A stretch of DNA of 20,525 nucleotides from UMGS1613 sp045636225 (lineage in GTDB: Bacteria > Bacillota_I > Bacilli_A > RF39 > UBA660), in the NCBI GenBank assembly GCA_045636225.1, contig JAZTXB010000051.1:1-20525 (forward strand), given 5' to 3'. Both the position numbers and the translations under genes were made by a program. Shown in pieces: positions 8,276-14,055 of the stretch; the stretch's first letter is position 1, and every line of letters starts with the position of its first letter. The notes beneath the pieces are model-generated. The model was not told where the DNA came from. It searched no databases and worked only from the letters and a program-made list of their open reading frames with translations.

Positions 8276-8336
8276 AATGTTCACCATCCTTTCTTTTAGG
8301 ATGATTTCTTTGTATGACTTCCAAGCTGAACGTGGG

Positions 8337-8345
8337 AGTATAACA
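8337..8345 (-). promoter_or_regulatory. Extended -10 element before the 8000-8275 gene
   Basis: The minus strand reads TG-T-TATACT, an extended -10. No -35 is recognisable at normal spacing. It lies about 60 bases before ATG 8275 and just downstream of the orphaned tRNA terminator, which would insulate it from tRNA transcription. Confidence 0.4.
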
Positions 8346-8347
8346 AC

Positions 8348-8374
8348 AAAAAAATCAATCTTTCGATTGATTTT
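8348..8374 (-). terminator. Probable original terminator of tRNA-Gly, now cut off by the prophage
   Basis: A 10-bp perfect stem (8351-8360 with 8365-8374, 4-base loop) is followed on the minus strand by seven U residues. It faces the direction of tRNA-Gly transcription and lies about 40 bases beyond the left att core. Without the prophage it would sit immediately downstream of the tRNA 3' end. Confidence 0.65.
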
Positions 8375-8412
8375 CTATATATCAATGTCCGAATAGTTCG
8401 AACAGATTCGTC

Positions 8413-8440
8413 AATGGAGCGGGTGATGGGAATTAGACCC
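8413..8440 (+). repeat. attL, duplicated 3' end of tRNA-Gly
   Basis: Positions 8413-8433 are identical to 15294-15314. The following bases differ at two positions (TA here, CG in the tRNA) before GACCC is shared again. This is expected if the right-hand part comes from phage attP, which carries a slightly diverged longer copy of the tRNA T-arm. Confidence 0.88.
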
Positions 8441-8465
8441 GGTAAAATAATCTAGAAAGGTTATT

Positions 8466-8681
8466 ATGAAACTAAAATCAAAAGATTTTAGAAAAAATAA
8501 TTATTTTGTTTTATATGATTTAAATGACGAAGTTGTTTGCTATTTTGATGATTTTAACGAATTATCAAAATATATCAGTTATAGATTAAGCGATTTAGTA
8601 CACGAATATAACCGACATAATACAAATATAATAAATATAATTATCGATAACAAAAAATTAAGATTAGCAACTTTTTGCTAA
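8466..8681 (+). CDS. Hypothetical small prophage protein next to attL
   Basis: A 71-residue protein that I do not recognise. GAAAGG lies six bases before ATG 8466. The sequence is charged and aromatic (FVLYDLNDEVVCYFDDFNEL, about 14-33), with an IIDNKKLRLATFC ending and no membrane segment. In the circular phage form it lies directly downstream of the integrase and attP, so it could be a regulator or recombination accessory, but that is only position. The DNA encoding its last 12 residues and stop codon (8646-8682) is repeated almost perfectly at 15223-15259. Confidence 0.6.
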   Translation: MKLKSKDFRKNNYFVLYDLNDEVVCYFDDFNELSKYISYRLSDLVHEYNRHNTNIINIIIDNKKLRLATFC

Positions 8682-8682
8682 T
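8646..8682 (+). repeat. Direct repeat, left copy (with 15223-15259)
   Basis: 37 bases match 15223-15259 at 36 positions. The repeat contains a hairpin ATTAGCAA/TTGCTAAT (8663-8670 with 8675-8682). The only difference between copies falls in its 4-base loop. Here the repeat is also the 3' end of the 71-residue gene. Confidence 0.85.
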
Positions 8683-8689
8683 AAAAAAG

Positions 8690-8731
8690 TCCACTTTTGA
8701 GTGGAAAAGTCCGGTTTAAACCGGACTTTTT
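8690..8731 (+). terminator. Double hairpin terminator after the first prophage gene
   Basis: TCCACT/AGTGGA (8690-8695 with 8700-8705) is followed at once by a perfect 13-bp palindrome (8705-8717 with 8718-8730) ending in five T residues. It would end transcription of the 71-residue gene ahead of the coat promoter. Confidence 0.75.
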
Positions 8732-8760
8732 AATTGTTTTACGGAAGTTTGTGAATTTTA

Positions 8761-8769
8761 TGCTATATT
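8761..8769 (+). promoter_or_regulatory. Extended -10 promoter before the coat gene pair
   Basis: TG-C-TATATT forms an extended -10. Transcription would start near 8776, directly before GGAGGG (8782-8787) of the 54-residue gene. No clear -35 is present. As the only promoter candidate between two strong terminators, it should drive the 54-aa and coat genes. Confidence 0.5.
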
Positions 8770-8793
8770 TCATTTATGAGAGGAGGGTAAAAA

Positions 8794-8958
8794 ATGGAAA
8801 GCAAATTATTAAATGCTACATTAGAAACTCGTAAATCTAAAGAGGGCAATGATTATAAAGTTGTTGTTATCAAATTAACTGAAACTTATGAAAAACTAGT
8901 TTTTCTAGATAAAGCCGAATTAGAACTATTGAGTTTAGCTGCTAAATCTCATAGATAA
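8794..8958 (+). CDS. Small prophage protein upstream of the coat gene
   Basis: 54 residues beginning MESKLLNATLETRKSKEG, soluble and charged, with no membrane segment. It has a very strong ribosome-binding site (AGGAGGG). The 19 bases AGGAGGGTAAAAAATGGAA (8781-8799) are repeated exactly at the start of the coat gene (8968-8986), so both proteins should be made at similar high rates. In filamentous phages the gene before the coat gene cluster often encodes the abundant single-stranded DNA-binding protein. That role is a guess from position, size and expected level; I see no diagnostic motif. Confidence 0.72.
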   Translation: MESKLLNATLETRKSKEGNDYKVVVIKLTETYEKLVFLDKAELELLSLAAKSHR

Positions 8959-8980
8959 AAAATAAAAAGGAGGGTAAAAA

Positions 8981-9166
8981 ATGGAAGGAGCTAGCGTGAC
9001 TATTTCAACAATTACAGGCTATGCTACTGACGCTTTAACTTGGTTACTTGATTCTGCAACTAGTGTATTTGAGTTTATAACTTCAAATCCATTAGCAATG
9101 CTTTATGTAGGTATCGGTTTAGCTTTTGTAGGTTTTGCCGTAGTAAAAAGAGTTGTTGGAAGATAG
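8981..9166 (+). CDS. Probable major coat protein of the filamentous phage
   Basis: 61 residues in the classic coat layout: an amphipathic, mildly acidic N-terminal half (EGASV to EFITSN, with D17, D24 and E31), one hydrophobic membrane segment (about 37-55, LAMLYVGIGLAFVGFAVV) and a short basic end (KRVVGR) that would face the DNA inside the virion. No cleavable signal peptide is seen, as in Pf3. The ribosome-binding site is AGGAGGG. A strong terminator follows immediately, as after gene VIII of Ff phages, which allows high expression relative to downstream genes. A holin or small toxin could look similar in isolation, but the context of Zot and minor coat proteins favours the coat. Confidence 0.8.
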   Translation: MEGASVTISTITGYATDALTWLLDSATSVFEFITSNPLAMLYVGIGLAFVGFAVVKRVVGR

Positions 9167-9180
9167 CATTAACTCGGAAG

Positions 9181-9215
9181 AGTGGAACGCTTTTGAGTGT
9201 TCCACTTTTATTTTA
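9181..9215 (+). terminator. Terminator after the coat gene
   Basis: AGTGGAAC (9181-9188) pairs with GTTCCACT (9199-9206), with a partly paired internal loop and a T-rich tail (9206-9214). It separates the coat transcript from the minor structural genes. Confidence 0.75.
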
Positions 9216-9219
9216 AATG

Positions 9220-9330
9220 TCAATAACACCATGGAATAAAAACGAAGTGATTATGCCGTGAAAGGTTATTGATATTTATTTAATTTTAAAATGGATATTC
9301 AAAACAAAGTTTTTTTTAATACTTTGTTTT
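9220..9330 (+). other. Structured non-coding stretch after the coat terminator
   Basis: No convincing gene lies between 9167 and 9358. The stretch holds a wide inverted repeat (TCAATAAC 9220-9227 with GTTATTGA 9265-9272, whose interior can pair further) and a 10-bp perfect hairpin (AAAACAAAGT 9301-9310 with ACTTTGTTTT 9321-9330, U-rich loop). Filamentous phages need a hairpin packaging signal and a second-strand origin in non-coding DNA. This is one of the two candidates, the other being 13225-13291. Confidence 0.5.
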
Positions 9331-9358
9331 GTTACTAGCAAAAAAAAGGAGTAAATAT

Positions 9359-9505
9359 ATGATTACAATTAATTTTTTAGTTAAAAAGAGTAATAAAAGG
9401 TGTAGTAAAAATTTTTATGATTCAAGAAAAGCAGATAGATTTGTTTATAAAATAATTAAAAGTGAAGATTTAATTTTATTATCAATAGAAAGGGAAATTA
9501 TATGA
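9359..9505 (+). CDS. Hypothetical small basic prophage protein
   Basis: 48 residues (MITINFLVKKSNKRCSKNFY and onward), basic, without a membrane segment. AAAGGAG lies nine bases before ATG 9359. Its stop codon overlaps the ATG of the next gene (ATGA, 9502-9505), so the two are translationally coupled. Not recognised; its position at the head of the minor-structural operon suggests a regulatory or assembly role. Confidence 0.65.
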   Translation: MITINFLVKKSNKRCSKNFYDSRKADRFVYKIIKSEDLILLSIEREII

Positions 9506-9672
9506 CAAACTTTATATTAGGTATTTCCTTAACTTTAAATATAGTTTTTTTTATCGTTATAATTATATATTTTAAGGTTAAAACATTTGGTATAAAAAAA
9601 GTACAGAAAGAATTTGCTAATAGATATTTTGCTTCAGATGATGAAATAGAAGAGGCTCTAAGTAAATTTTAA
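9502..9672 (+). CDS. Small membrane protein of the prophage
   Basis: 56 residues. A membrane segment (about 4-24, FILGISLTLNIVFFIVIIIYF) is followed by a basic stretch (KVKTFGIKKVQKEF) and an acidic C-terminal helix (DDEIEEALSKF). This suggests one span with a cytoplasmic tail. It begins inside the stop codon of the preceding gene. Possibly a minor coat or assembly protein; not assigned. Confidence 0.68.
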   Translation: MTNFILGISLTLNIVFFIVIIIYFKVKTFGIKKVQKEFANRYFASDDEIEEALSKF

Positions 9673-9685
9673 AGAGGGTGTAATT

Positions 9686-10369
9686 TTGAATAGTTTATTT
9701 AAATTAAAATTTAAAATGCATAAATTAGTTAATATAATTTTTTATTTAATTATATTTGTCTTAGGTTTTTTTGTTGGATTAACAATAAATAGTGTTAGTG
9801 CCGAAGAACTAGAAACTAAAAATACTCATATTGTTTGTAGAGATAGTAAAAATTTATTTGATCCTAATACAGGAGTTGTATTAATAAATAGTTATTATTC
9901 ACATACTGATGGAAATATTTATAAAGAAACAGGATATAATGGCTTTAAAATTCCAGTTCAACCAAATAAAAAATATGTTATTTCAACAGATGCTACAAAT
10001 TTTTCAAACATAGTATTTTGGGATGATAACTTTAATTTTAAAGAAGGTTTAGCAGGGAATTTAGTTCATAACATAAATGTTCCAGAAGGTGTGTATTTCA
10101 TTACATTAGCAATTAAAAATGATTATACATTTTTTCAAATAGAACAAGGAGAAATTGCAACTGCTTATGAACCTTATGGTAAACAAATATGTGAAGTAAT
10201 AATTTCTGATGATAATATGTTCTATGATATATCTAAAAATATAGTAGGTGAATTAGATTTAAAAGATTTTTGGGTATATGATATAGTAACTTGTTTTTTA
10301 GCAATTTCTGGAATTACAATCTTAGTAATTGTAGTACTTTCAATTTTTAAATTTTTTATAAGGGGGTAA
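9686..10369 (+). CDS. Secreted, membrane-anchored minor coat candidate with a tail-fibre-like module
   Basis: 227 residues from TTG 9686 (GAGGGTG five bases upstream). A signal peptide occupies about 10-39, with likely cleavage after NSVSA. Residues 46-163 resemble a module common in tail fibres and host-binding proteins of tailed phages of Bacillota: a start like KNLFDPNTG, an IPVQPNKKYVIS strand, a FWDDNFNF segment, a VPEGVYFITLAI strand, and the ending EIATAYEPYGKQ. A C-terminal membrane segment (about 203-223) ends in a basic FIRG. Signal peptide, exposed domain and C-terminal anchor reproduce the layout of pIII, the adsorption protein at the tip of filamentous phages. The role is inferred from layout and module; the family match is from memory of such sequences. 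Confidence 0.7.
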   Translation: MNSLFKLKFKMHKLVNIIFYLIIFVLGFFVGLTINSVSAEELETKNTHIVCRDSKNLFDPNTGVVLINSYYSHTDGNIYKETGYNGFKIPVQPNKKYVISTDATNFSNIVFWDDNFNFKEGLAGNLVHNINVPEGVYFITLAIKNDYTFFQIEQGEIATAYEPYGKQICEVIISDDNMFYDISKNIVGELDLKDFWVYDIVTCFLAISGITILVIVVLSIFKFFIRG

Positions 10370-10373
10370 CTTA

Positions 10374-11768
10374 ATGAAAAAATATATATTATATTTATTC
10401 ATAATATTCAGTTTTGGCATTTTATTTACTAGTAATGTAAAAGCGTTTACTGTTTATTCTGATGACAAATATACAATAGATGAAGAATTTATTTATAATA
10501 CTTTTAAAACTATTTATGAAGATTTTTCTTTTAAAGAATTTCCTTATGTTAAATGTTCTTATAGGTATTCTACTTCTAAAAATATATCTTGTGGTGCAAT
10601 AGATAATAGACTTTTTAATGCTTTAATTTTACATGCTCATCAATCTACTTATGGTTATTATCAATTTAAAAATAATGAAGTTATAGCTTCAAGAATTGGG
10701 TTTACTTATACTTTATCAACCGGTGAAATTACTACGAGTTTAAACATTGATAAACTATATCCTTACTATGAAAATTCAGTAATTACTTATGAACTATATT
10801 ATAATAGCAATCATTATTATAATTATACAAATTATAATCCTTCACTTTTATCTGGAGTAAGCAGTAGTTATGATACTAAAATAAATAAATTAGATTTTTC
10901 TAAATATAGTATTGATTATTCATTAAGTGATAAAACAATATTTACTGAAGATTCTAATAATAATTATAGAGAAGAATGTTTTAGTGGTGGAACTTTATTC
11001 TCAGTATATCCTAATAAAAATAATCCTGAATTAAAAGAAAAAAAAGAAGACAAACAAAATGAAATCAACATTTATAGTGGTCTATACTTTTTCGGGAATA
11101 CTGAGGGCTTACAAAGAGGAACTTACAAGCATTTAACTTTAGCTAGTGGTCCGCTATATCAAGATATGGTTACATTAACTTTAGGTCTTAAATTTACGCA
11201 ATTACACAATATTACTTCTGACTTTACATTATTAAAAGATGATGATTTATTGCAAGTTAGATATAGTGATACAAAAGACGCATTAGGTAATTATGATTAT
11301 GTTGATGGTACACAAAATAGCTATTTTTATGATAATTTATCTAAATTAATTAATACAACTTATGCACCTTTTACATATTATGAAAATGTTTTAGGTGATT
11401 ATTATTTTGATATGTTCTATTATAATCCTAAAAATGAAAATAGTAGTGTTTGTATGTTCATACCTAAATATTTTGATGTTACATTTGTTACTTTAAATGA
11501 ACATGGTGGCATGATAGCAGATATAGAAACTCCAGGAGGAACTACTAATTTACTTCCTACTGAAAGCATACCTGGAGATGACGCAACTACTGGAGGATTA
11601 TTTTCTAGTGTTAATAACTTTATATCAAAAATTAGTACGCCACTTGAACTAGTAAATGGTTATATTTATGATTTATATAATTCAATGCCATTTTTACTAA
11701 AACTTTTCATAATTTCTGCAGTTACTCTTTTAGTAACAAAATTTATAATAGGATTGGTGATTAAATGA
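10374..11768 (+). CDS. Large secreted, membrane-anchored minor coat protein (pIII-like)
   Basis: 464 residues. AAGGGGGT is just before ATG 10374, four bases after the previous stop. A signal peptide is clear (1-24, cleavage after NVKA). The exported region is long and tyrosine/asparagine-rich, with a few cysteines (about 62, 73, 202 and 362) that may form disulfides. A G/T/P-rich linker (about 385-405, containing ETPGGTTN and GDDATTGG) leads to a C-terminal membrane segment (about 441-463, FIISAVTLLVTKFIIGLVIK). This fits a virion-tip adsorption or release protein. No family recognised. The gene overlaps the next one by ATGA (11765-11768). Confidence 0.75.
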   Translation: MKKYILYLFIIFSFGILFTSNVKAFTVYSDDKYTIDEEFIYNTFKTIYEDFSFKEFPYVKCSYRYSTSKNISCGAIDNRLFNALILHAHQSTYGYYQFKNNEVIASRIGFTYTLSTGEITTSLNIDKLYPYYENSVITYELYYNSNHYYNYTNYNPSLLSGVSSSYDTKINKLDFSKYSIDYSLSDKTIFTEDSNNNYREECFSGGTLFSVYPNKNNPELKEKKEDKQNEINIYSGLYFFGNTEGLQRGTYKHLTLASGPLYQDMVTLTLGLKFTQLHNITSDFTLLKDDDLLQVRYSDTKDALGNYDYVDGTQNSYFYDNLSKLINTTYAPFTYYENVLGDYYFDMFYYNPKNENSSVCMFIPKYFDVTFVTLNEHGGMIADIETPGGTTNLLPTESIPGDDATTGGLFSSVNNFISKISTPLELVNGYIYDLYNSMPFLLKLFIISAVTLLVTKFIIGLVIK

Positions 11769-11989
11769 TAGAATTTATAGATTTAATACAAGATTTACTA
11801 AAGTATATTTTAAACGGCTTAAGTTCATTTGTTAAAATGTTCACATCTTTACCGAATGTATTTAACAATTTATTAAATGTTATTCCAGAGCCGTTTAAAT
11901 CTATTATTTTACCTTTTTTAAGTTTAATAATTTTAGTTATATTTATTAGTGTTTGCGCTAAGATAGTAAGTTCTGTGAAAGGTGGCTAA
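11765..11989 (+). CDS. Small membrane protein, minor coat candidate
   Basis: 74 residues, with an amphipathic N-terminal part (IEFIDLIQDLLKYI and following) and a strong membrane segment (about 47-67, ILPFLSLIILVIFISVCAKI) ending VSSVKGG. ATG overlaps the previous stop, so it is translationally coupled to the pIII-like gene. The order large tip protein then small hydrophobic protein resembles gIII-gVI of Ff phages; the analogy rests on position only. Confidence 0.68.
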   Translation: MIEFIDLIQDLLKYILNGLSSFVKMFTSLPNVFNNLLNVIPEPFKSIILPFLSLIILVIFISVCAKIVSSVKGG

Positions 11990-11991
11990 AT

Positions 11992-12198
11992 ATGATTACT
12001 GAAGTTATACCATATTTTATAACACAACTTTCTAAAATAATTAATTTTGTGTTTAATTTAAAAATTAACGAAAATCCAAGTATTACTTTAGGCGAATTTT
12101 TACTAACATTTGCATTTATAGGCTTAGTAATTTACTTTATTTTTGGTTCTAAAATAGATATTAGTAATTTTGGAAATTCGGATAAAGATAAGAAATAA
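11992..12198 (+). CDS. Small membrane protein of the prophage
   Basis: 68 residues with a hydrophobic N-terminal helix, one clear membrane segment (about 33-51, EFLLTFAFIGLVIYFIFG) and a charged tail (NSDKDKK). AAAGGTGG lies in the end of the preceding gene, two bases before which that gene stops. Not assigned; likely a virion or assembly component given its neighbours. Confidence 0.65.
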   Translation: MITEVIPYFITQLSKIINFVFNLKINENPSITLGEFLLTFAFIGLVIYFIFGSKIDISNFGNSDKDKK

Positions 12199-12209
12199 GA
12201 GGTGGAAGA

Positions 12210-12365
12210 ATGGAAACATTTTATGAAATGGCTGTTAAGTTAATTGGTAGTTTACCAGCAACTGCAACTTGGATTTATACACTAGCTACAATACTATTAG
12301 TGGCTTCTGTACTTATGATTTTTATAATTCCTTTTGCTTTAATTTTAAAGAGAGTAGGTAGATAA
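12210..12365 (+). CDS. Small coat-like membrane protein
   Basis: 51 residues (METFYEMAVKLIGSLPATAT and onward): a short N-terminal part, a membrane segment (about 22-45) and a basic C terminus (LKRVGR). AGAGGTGG lies just ahead of ATG 12210. Its KRV(V)GR-type ending and layout echo the 61-residue coat candidate (ending KRVVGR), so it may be a second coat or cap protein. Confidence 0.68.
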   Translation: METFYEMAVKLIGSLPATATWIYTLATILLVASVLMIFIIPFALILKRVGR

Positions 12366-12366
12366 T

Positions 12367-12573
12367 ATGTCAATAAATAATATACCTTTTTACATATATT
12401 GGGAAACATATTTAAGTTTTATAGCTACAAATTTTCCCAATTTAGTATTATCAGATGATATTAAATTTATAGGTTTTATAATACTAAATTGTATGTTTAT
12501 CTTTTGTATTTATTTAATGGTTAAAATATTAAAATTTGTTTTATTACTTATTAAAAACATTATTTATGGATAG
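12367..12573 (+). CDS. Small membrane protein upstream of the Zot gene
   Basis: 68 residues, starting one base after the previous stop. It has an aromatic N-terminal half, then a long hydrophobic stretch (about 35-62, FIGFIILNCMFIFCIYLMV and onward) with lysines that could split it into two short spans. Not recognised; probably an assembly or virion component. Confidence 0.6.
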   Translation: MSINNIPFYIYWETYLSFIATNFPNLVLSDDIKFIGFIILNCMFIFCIYLMVKILKFVLLLIKNIIYG

Positions 12574-12584
12574 GAGTTGAATCT

Positions 12585-13226
12585 ATGTTTTTAAAAATAA
12601 TTATTTTAGCTTTTCTATTATGGATATTAATAGGAAATCTTATGCGCAAACCAAGTGCTACTTTTGATATCTATATTGGAGTACCTGGAAGTGGTAAAAC
12701 TACTTTTGCAGCTTATTTGGCTAAAAAAAGATTAAAAAAGGGTAAAAAGAATAAAAATAAGGGAATAGTTCTTTCAAATGTTCCTATAAAAGGTGCTTAC
12801 AAAGTTGTTAAATCTGACATAGGACATTATATGATTAGTAATTGTCTGTTATTAATGGACGAGGCTGGTATTGATTACAATAATAGAAATTTTAAAAGAT
12901 TTAGTGACGAAGAAACTTACTTTTATAAATTTCATAGGCATTATAGAGTTGATATAGCTATGTTCTCGCAAGATTTAGATGTTGATATTAAACTAAGAAA
13001 ACTAGCTACTCGTATTTTTATAGTTCAACGTTCTATATTACCAGGTTTTGTTAAAAGAAAATTAGTTACTAAAAGAATTGGTATAGACCAAATGACAAAA
13101 CAATTAATAGAACAATATTCTTTTGCAATTTTTGGAGTAAAATACATTTATTGCCCTAAATTATGGAAAATGTTCGATTCTTATTCATATGAGGAAATGC
13201 CTATTAAGGAATTTGAAAAATACTAG
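12585..13226 (+). CDS. Zot/pI-type morphogenesis ATPase of the filamentous phage
   Basis: Inner-membrane ATPase that drives assembly and extrusion of filamentous phages. 213 residues: an N-terminal membrane anchor (about 4-18), Walker A GVPGSGKT (32-39), Walker B LLLMDEAG (88-95) and the Zot-family stretch FHRHYRVDIAMFSQD (116-130) with its conserved SQD. It ends soon after the ATPase fold and lacks a C-terminal exported domain, which suits a host without an outer membrane. AGGAGTTGA precedes ATG 12585. This is the hallmark gene that identifies the element as an inovirus. It closes the structural operon; a strong hairpin and the replication origin follow. Confidence 0.93.
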   Translation: MFLKIIILAFLLWILIGNLMRKPSATFDIYIGVPGSGKTTFAAYLAKKRLKKGKKNKNKGIVLSNVPIKGAYKVVKSDIGHYMISNCLLLMDEAGIDYNNRNFKRFSDEETYFYKFHRHYRVDIAMFSQDLDVDIKLRKLATRIFIVQRSILPGFVKRKLVTKRIGIDQMTKQLIEQYSFAIFGVKYIYCPKLWKMFDSYSYEEMPIKEFEKY

Positions 13227-13256
13227 CAATTGCGCGCCATTTATGGCGCAATTGCT
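13225..13256 (+). other. Strong hairpin between the Zot gene and the origin
   Basis: An 11-bp perfect stem AGCAATTGCGC/GCGCAATTGCT begins inside the Zot stop codon. Its 10-base loop (GCCATTTATG) can alternatively pair as CGCCAT/ATGGCG with a 2-base bulge. No T-tract follows, so it is not a typical terminator. It lies only 13 bases before the origin hairpin and could belong to the replication origin or act as a packaging signal. Confidence 0.6.
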
Positions 13257-13268
13257 GATTCTAAATAT

Positions 13269-13291
13269 GGGGGGGTACTACGACACCCCCC
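13269..13291 (+). other. Rolling-circle double-strand origin with pMV158-type nick site
   Basis: A run of seven G (13269-13275) and a run of six C (13286-13291) form a hairpin that presents TACTACGAC (13276-13284) in its loop. TACTACG/AC is the nick sequence of the pMV158 RepB family, also in a G/C hairpin loop, so the nick is predicted between 13282 and 13283. It lies 171 bases upstream of the HUH Rep gene, as the origin lies upstream of copG-repB in pMV158. Confidence 0.88.
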
Positions 13292-13300
13292 AATGGGTGC

Positions 13301-13314
13301 ATTGTGAATTGTGA
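13301..13314 (+). repeat. Tandem repeats, candidate Rep-binding (bind) locus
   Basis: ATTGTGA occurs twice without a gap, 10 bases after the origin hairpin. In pMV158-type origins RepB binds direct repeats downstream of the nick. The role here is inferred from position. Confidence 0.5.
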
Positions 13315-13333
13315 CAAACGAAAGGAGTTTTTT

Positions 13334-13465
13334 ATGAAAAATAAAGATATACCTTATGAAGATATTTTAATTTTTATGTTTAAAAAATTAATTGATATTT
13401 ATGGTGTCGATACTGCTATTATTATGTTATATAAAATAAATTCACTAAGGGGTGTTAAAATATGA
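13334..13465 (+). CDS. Small protein coupled to rep
   Basis: 43 residues (MKNKDIPYEDILIFMFKKLI and onward), soluble and helical. AAAGGAG precedes ATG 13334. The stop overlaps the ATG of rep (13462-13465). In pMV158 the same place, between origin and repB, is taken by the 45-residue copy-number repressor CopG. This protein does not show an obvious ribbon-helix-helix pattern, so equivalence is only positional. Confidence 0.65.
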   Translation: MKNKDIPYEDILIFMFKKLIDIYGVDTAIIMLYKINSLRGVKI

Positions 13466-14043
13466 AGAAAGGTAGAATATGGGCTAGTGTAGGTTATCCT
13501 GAAAGCCTTCCTACTAATTGGCTTGATAGATTACAAGAAACTGGACTTCAAATTGCTATAAGTCCATTACATAACAAAGATTTAAACCCAACAGGGGAAA
13601 TAAAAAAAGAACATTATCATATTATTTTTAATTATGAGGGACCAACAACTTATAATCATGTTAAGGAACTATGTGATAGTTTAAATATGACTATACCTAT
13701 AAAACTGGAAAGTTTACGTGGTATGTATCGTTATCACTTACATCTTGATAACCCCGAAAAGTTTCAATATGATGATAGAGATAGAATATTATTAAATGGT
13801 TTTGATACTAATCAAGTTAATGAATTAACTCGCACAGAAATAGATAAATTAAAAAAAGAAATACAACAATTTATTGTTGATAACAATATTCTAGAGTATT
13901 CCGATTTACTTATAATTTTAATTGAAAATGATTTAATGCAAATGTGGTCCGTTGCTGCTAATCACACTATATTTTTTAACACGTTTATAACTAGTATTAG
14001 ACATAAATTAAAAGACGAAGAATTAGGTACAATTACTAAATAA
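13462..14043 (+). CDS. rep: Rolling-circle replication initiator, Rep_2 family HUH endonuclease
   Basis: Nicks the double-strand origin and primes rolling-circle replication of the phage genome. 193 residues in the order of the Rep_2 family (PF01719, pMV158 RepB): an N-terminal strand (GRIWASVGYPESL), the motif SPLHNKD (34-40), the HUH metal motif H51-Y-H53 (EHYHIIF), and the catalytic-tyrosine region RGMYRYHLHLDNPEK (86-100), with Y91 aligning with Y99 of RepB and Y89 an alternative. It lacks the C-terminal hexamerization part length of RepB only slightly (210 residues in pMV158). AAGGGGTG precedes ATG 13462, which overlaps the stop of the 43-residue gene. The matching TACTACGAC origin is just upstream, so Rep and origin form one module. 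Confidence 0.92.
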   Translation: MKKGRIWASVGYPESLPTNWLDRLQETGLQIAISPLHNKDLNPTGEIKKEHYHIIFNYEGPTTYNHVKELCDSLNMTIPIKLESLRGMYRYHLHLDNPEKFQYDDRDRILLNGFDTNQVNELTRTEIDKLKKEIQQFIVDNNILEYSDLLIILIENDLMQMWSVAANHTIFFNTFITSIRHKLKDEELGTITK

Positions 14044-14055
14044 AGGAGTGATTTT

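Noticed and set aside
8981..9166. 61-aa membrane protein as holin or type I toxin
   Set aside because: Coat-type layout, a high-expression start and terminator context within a Zot-bearing phage favour the coat protein.
13269..13291. G-run/C-run as a transcription terminator after zot
   Set aside because: No U-tract follows, and the loop carries the exact pMV158-type nick sequence beside a matching Rep, which explains it better.
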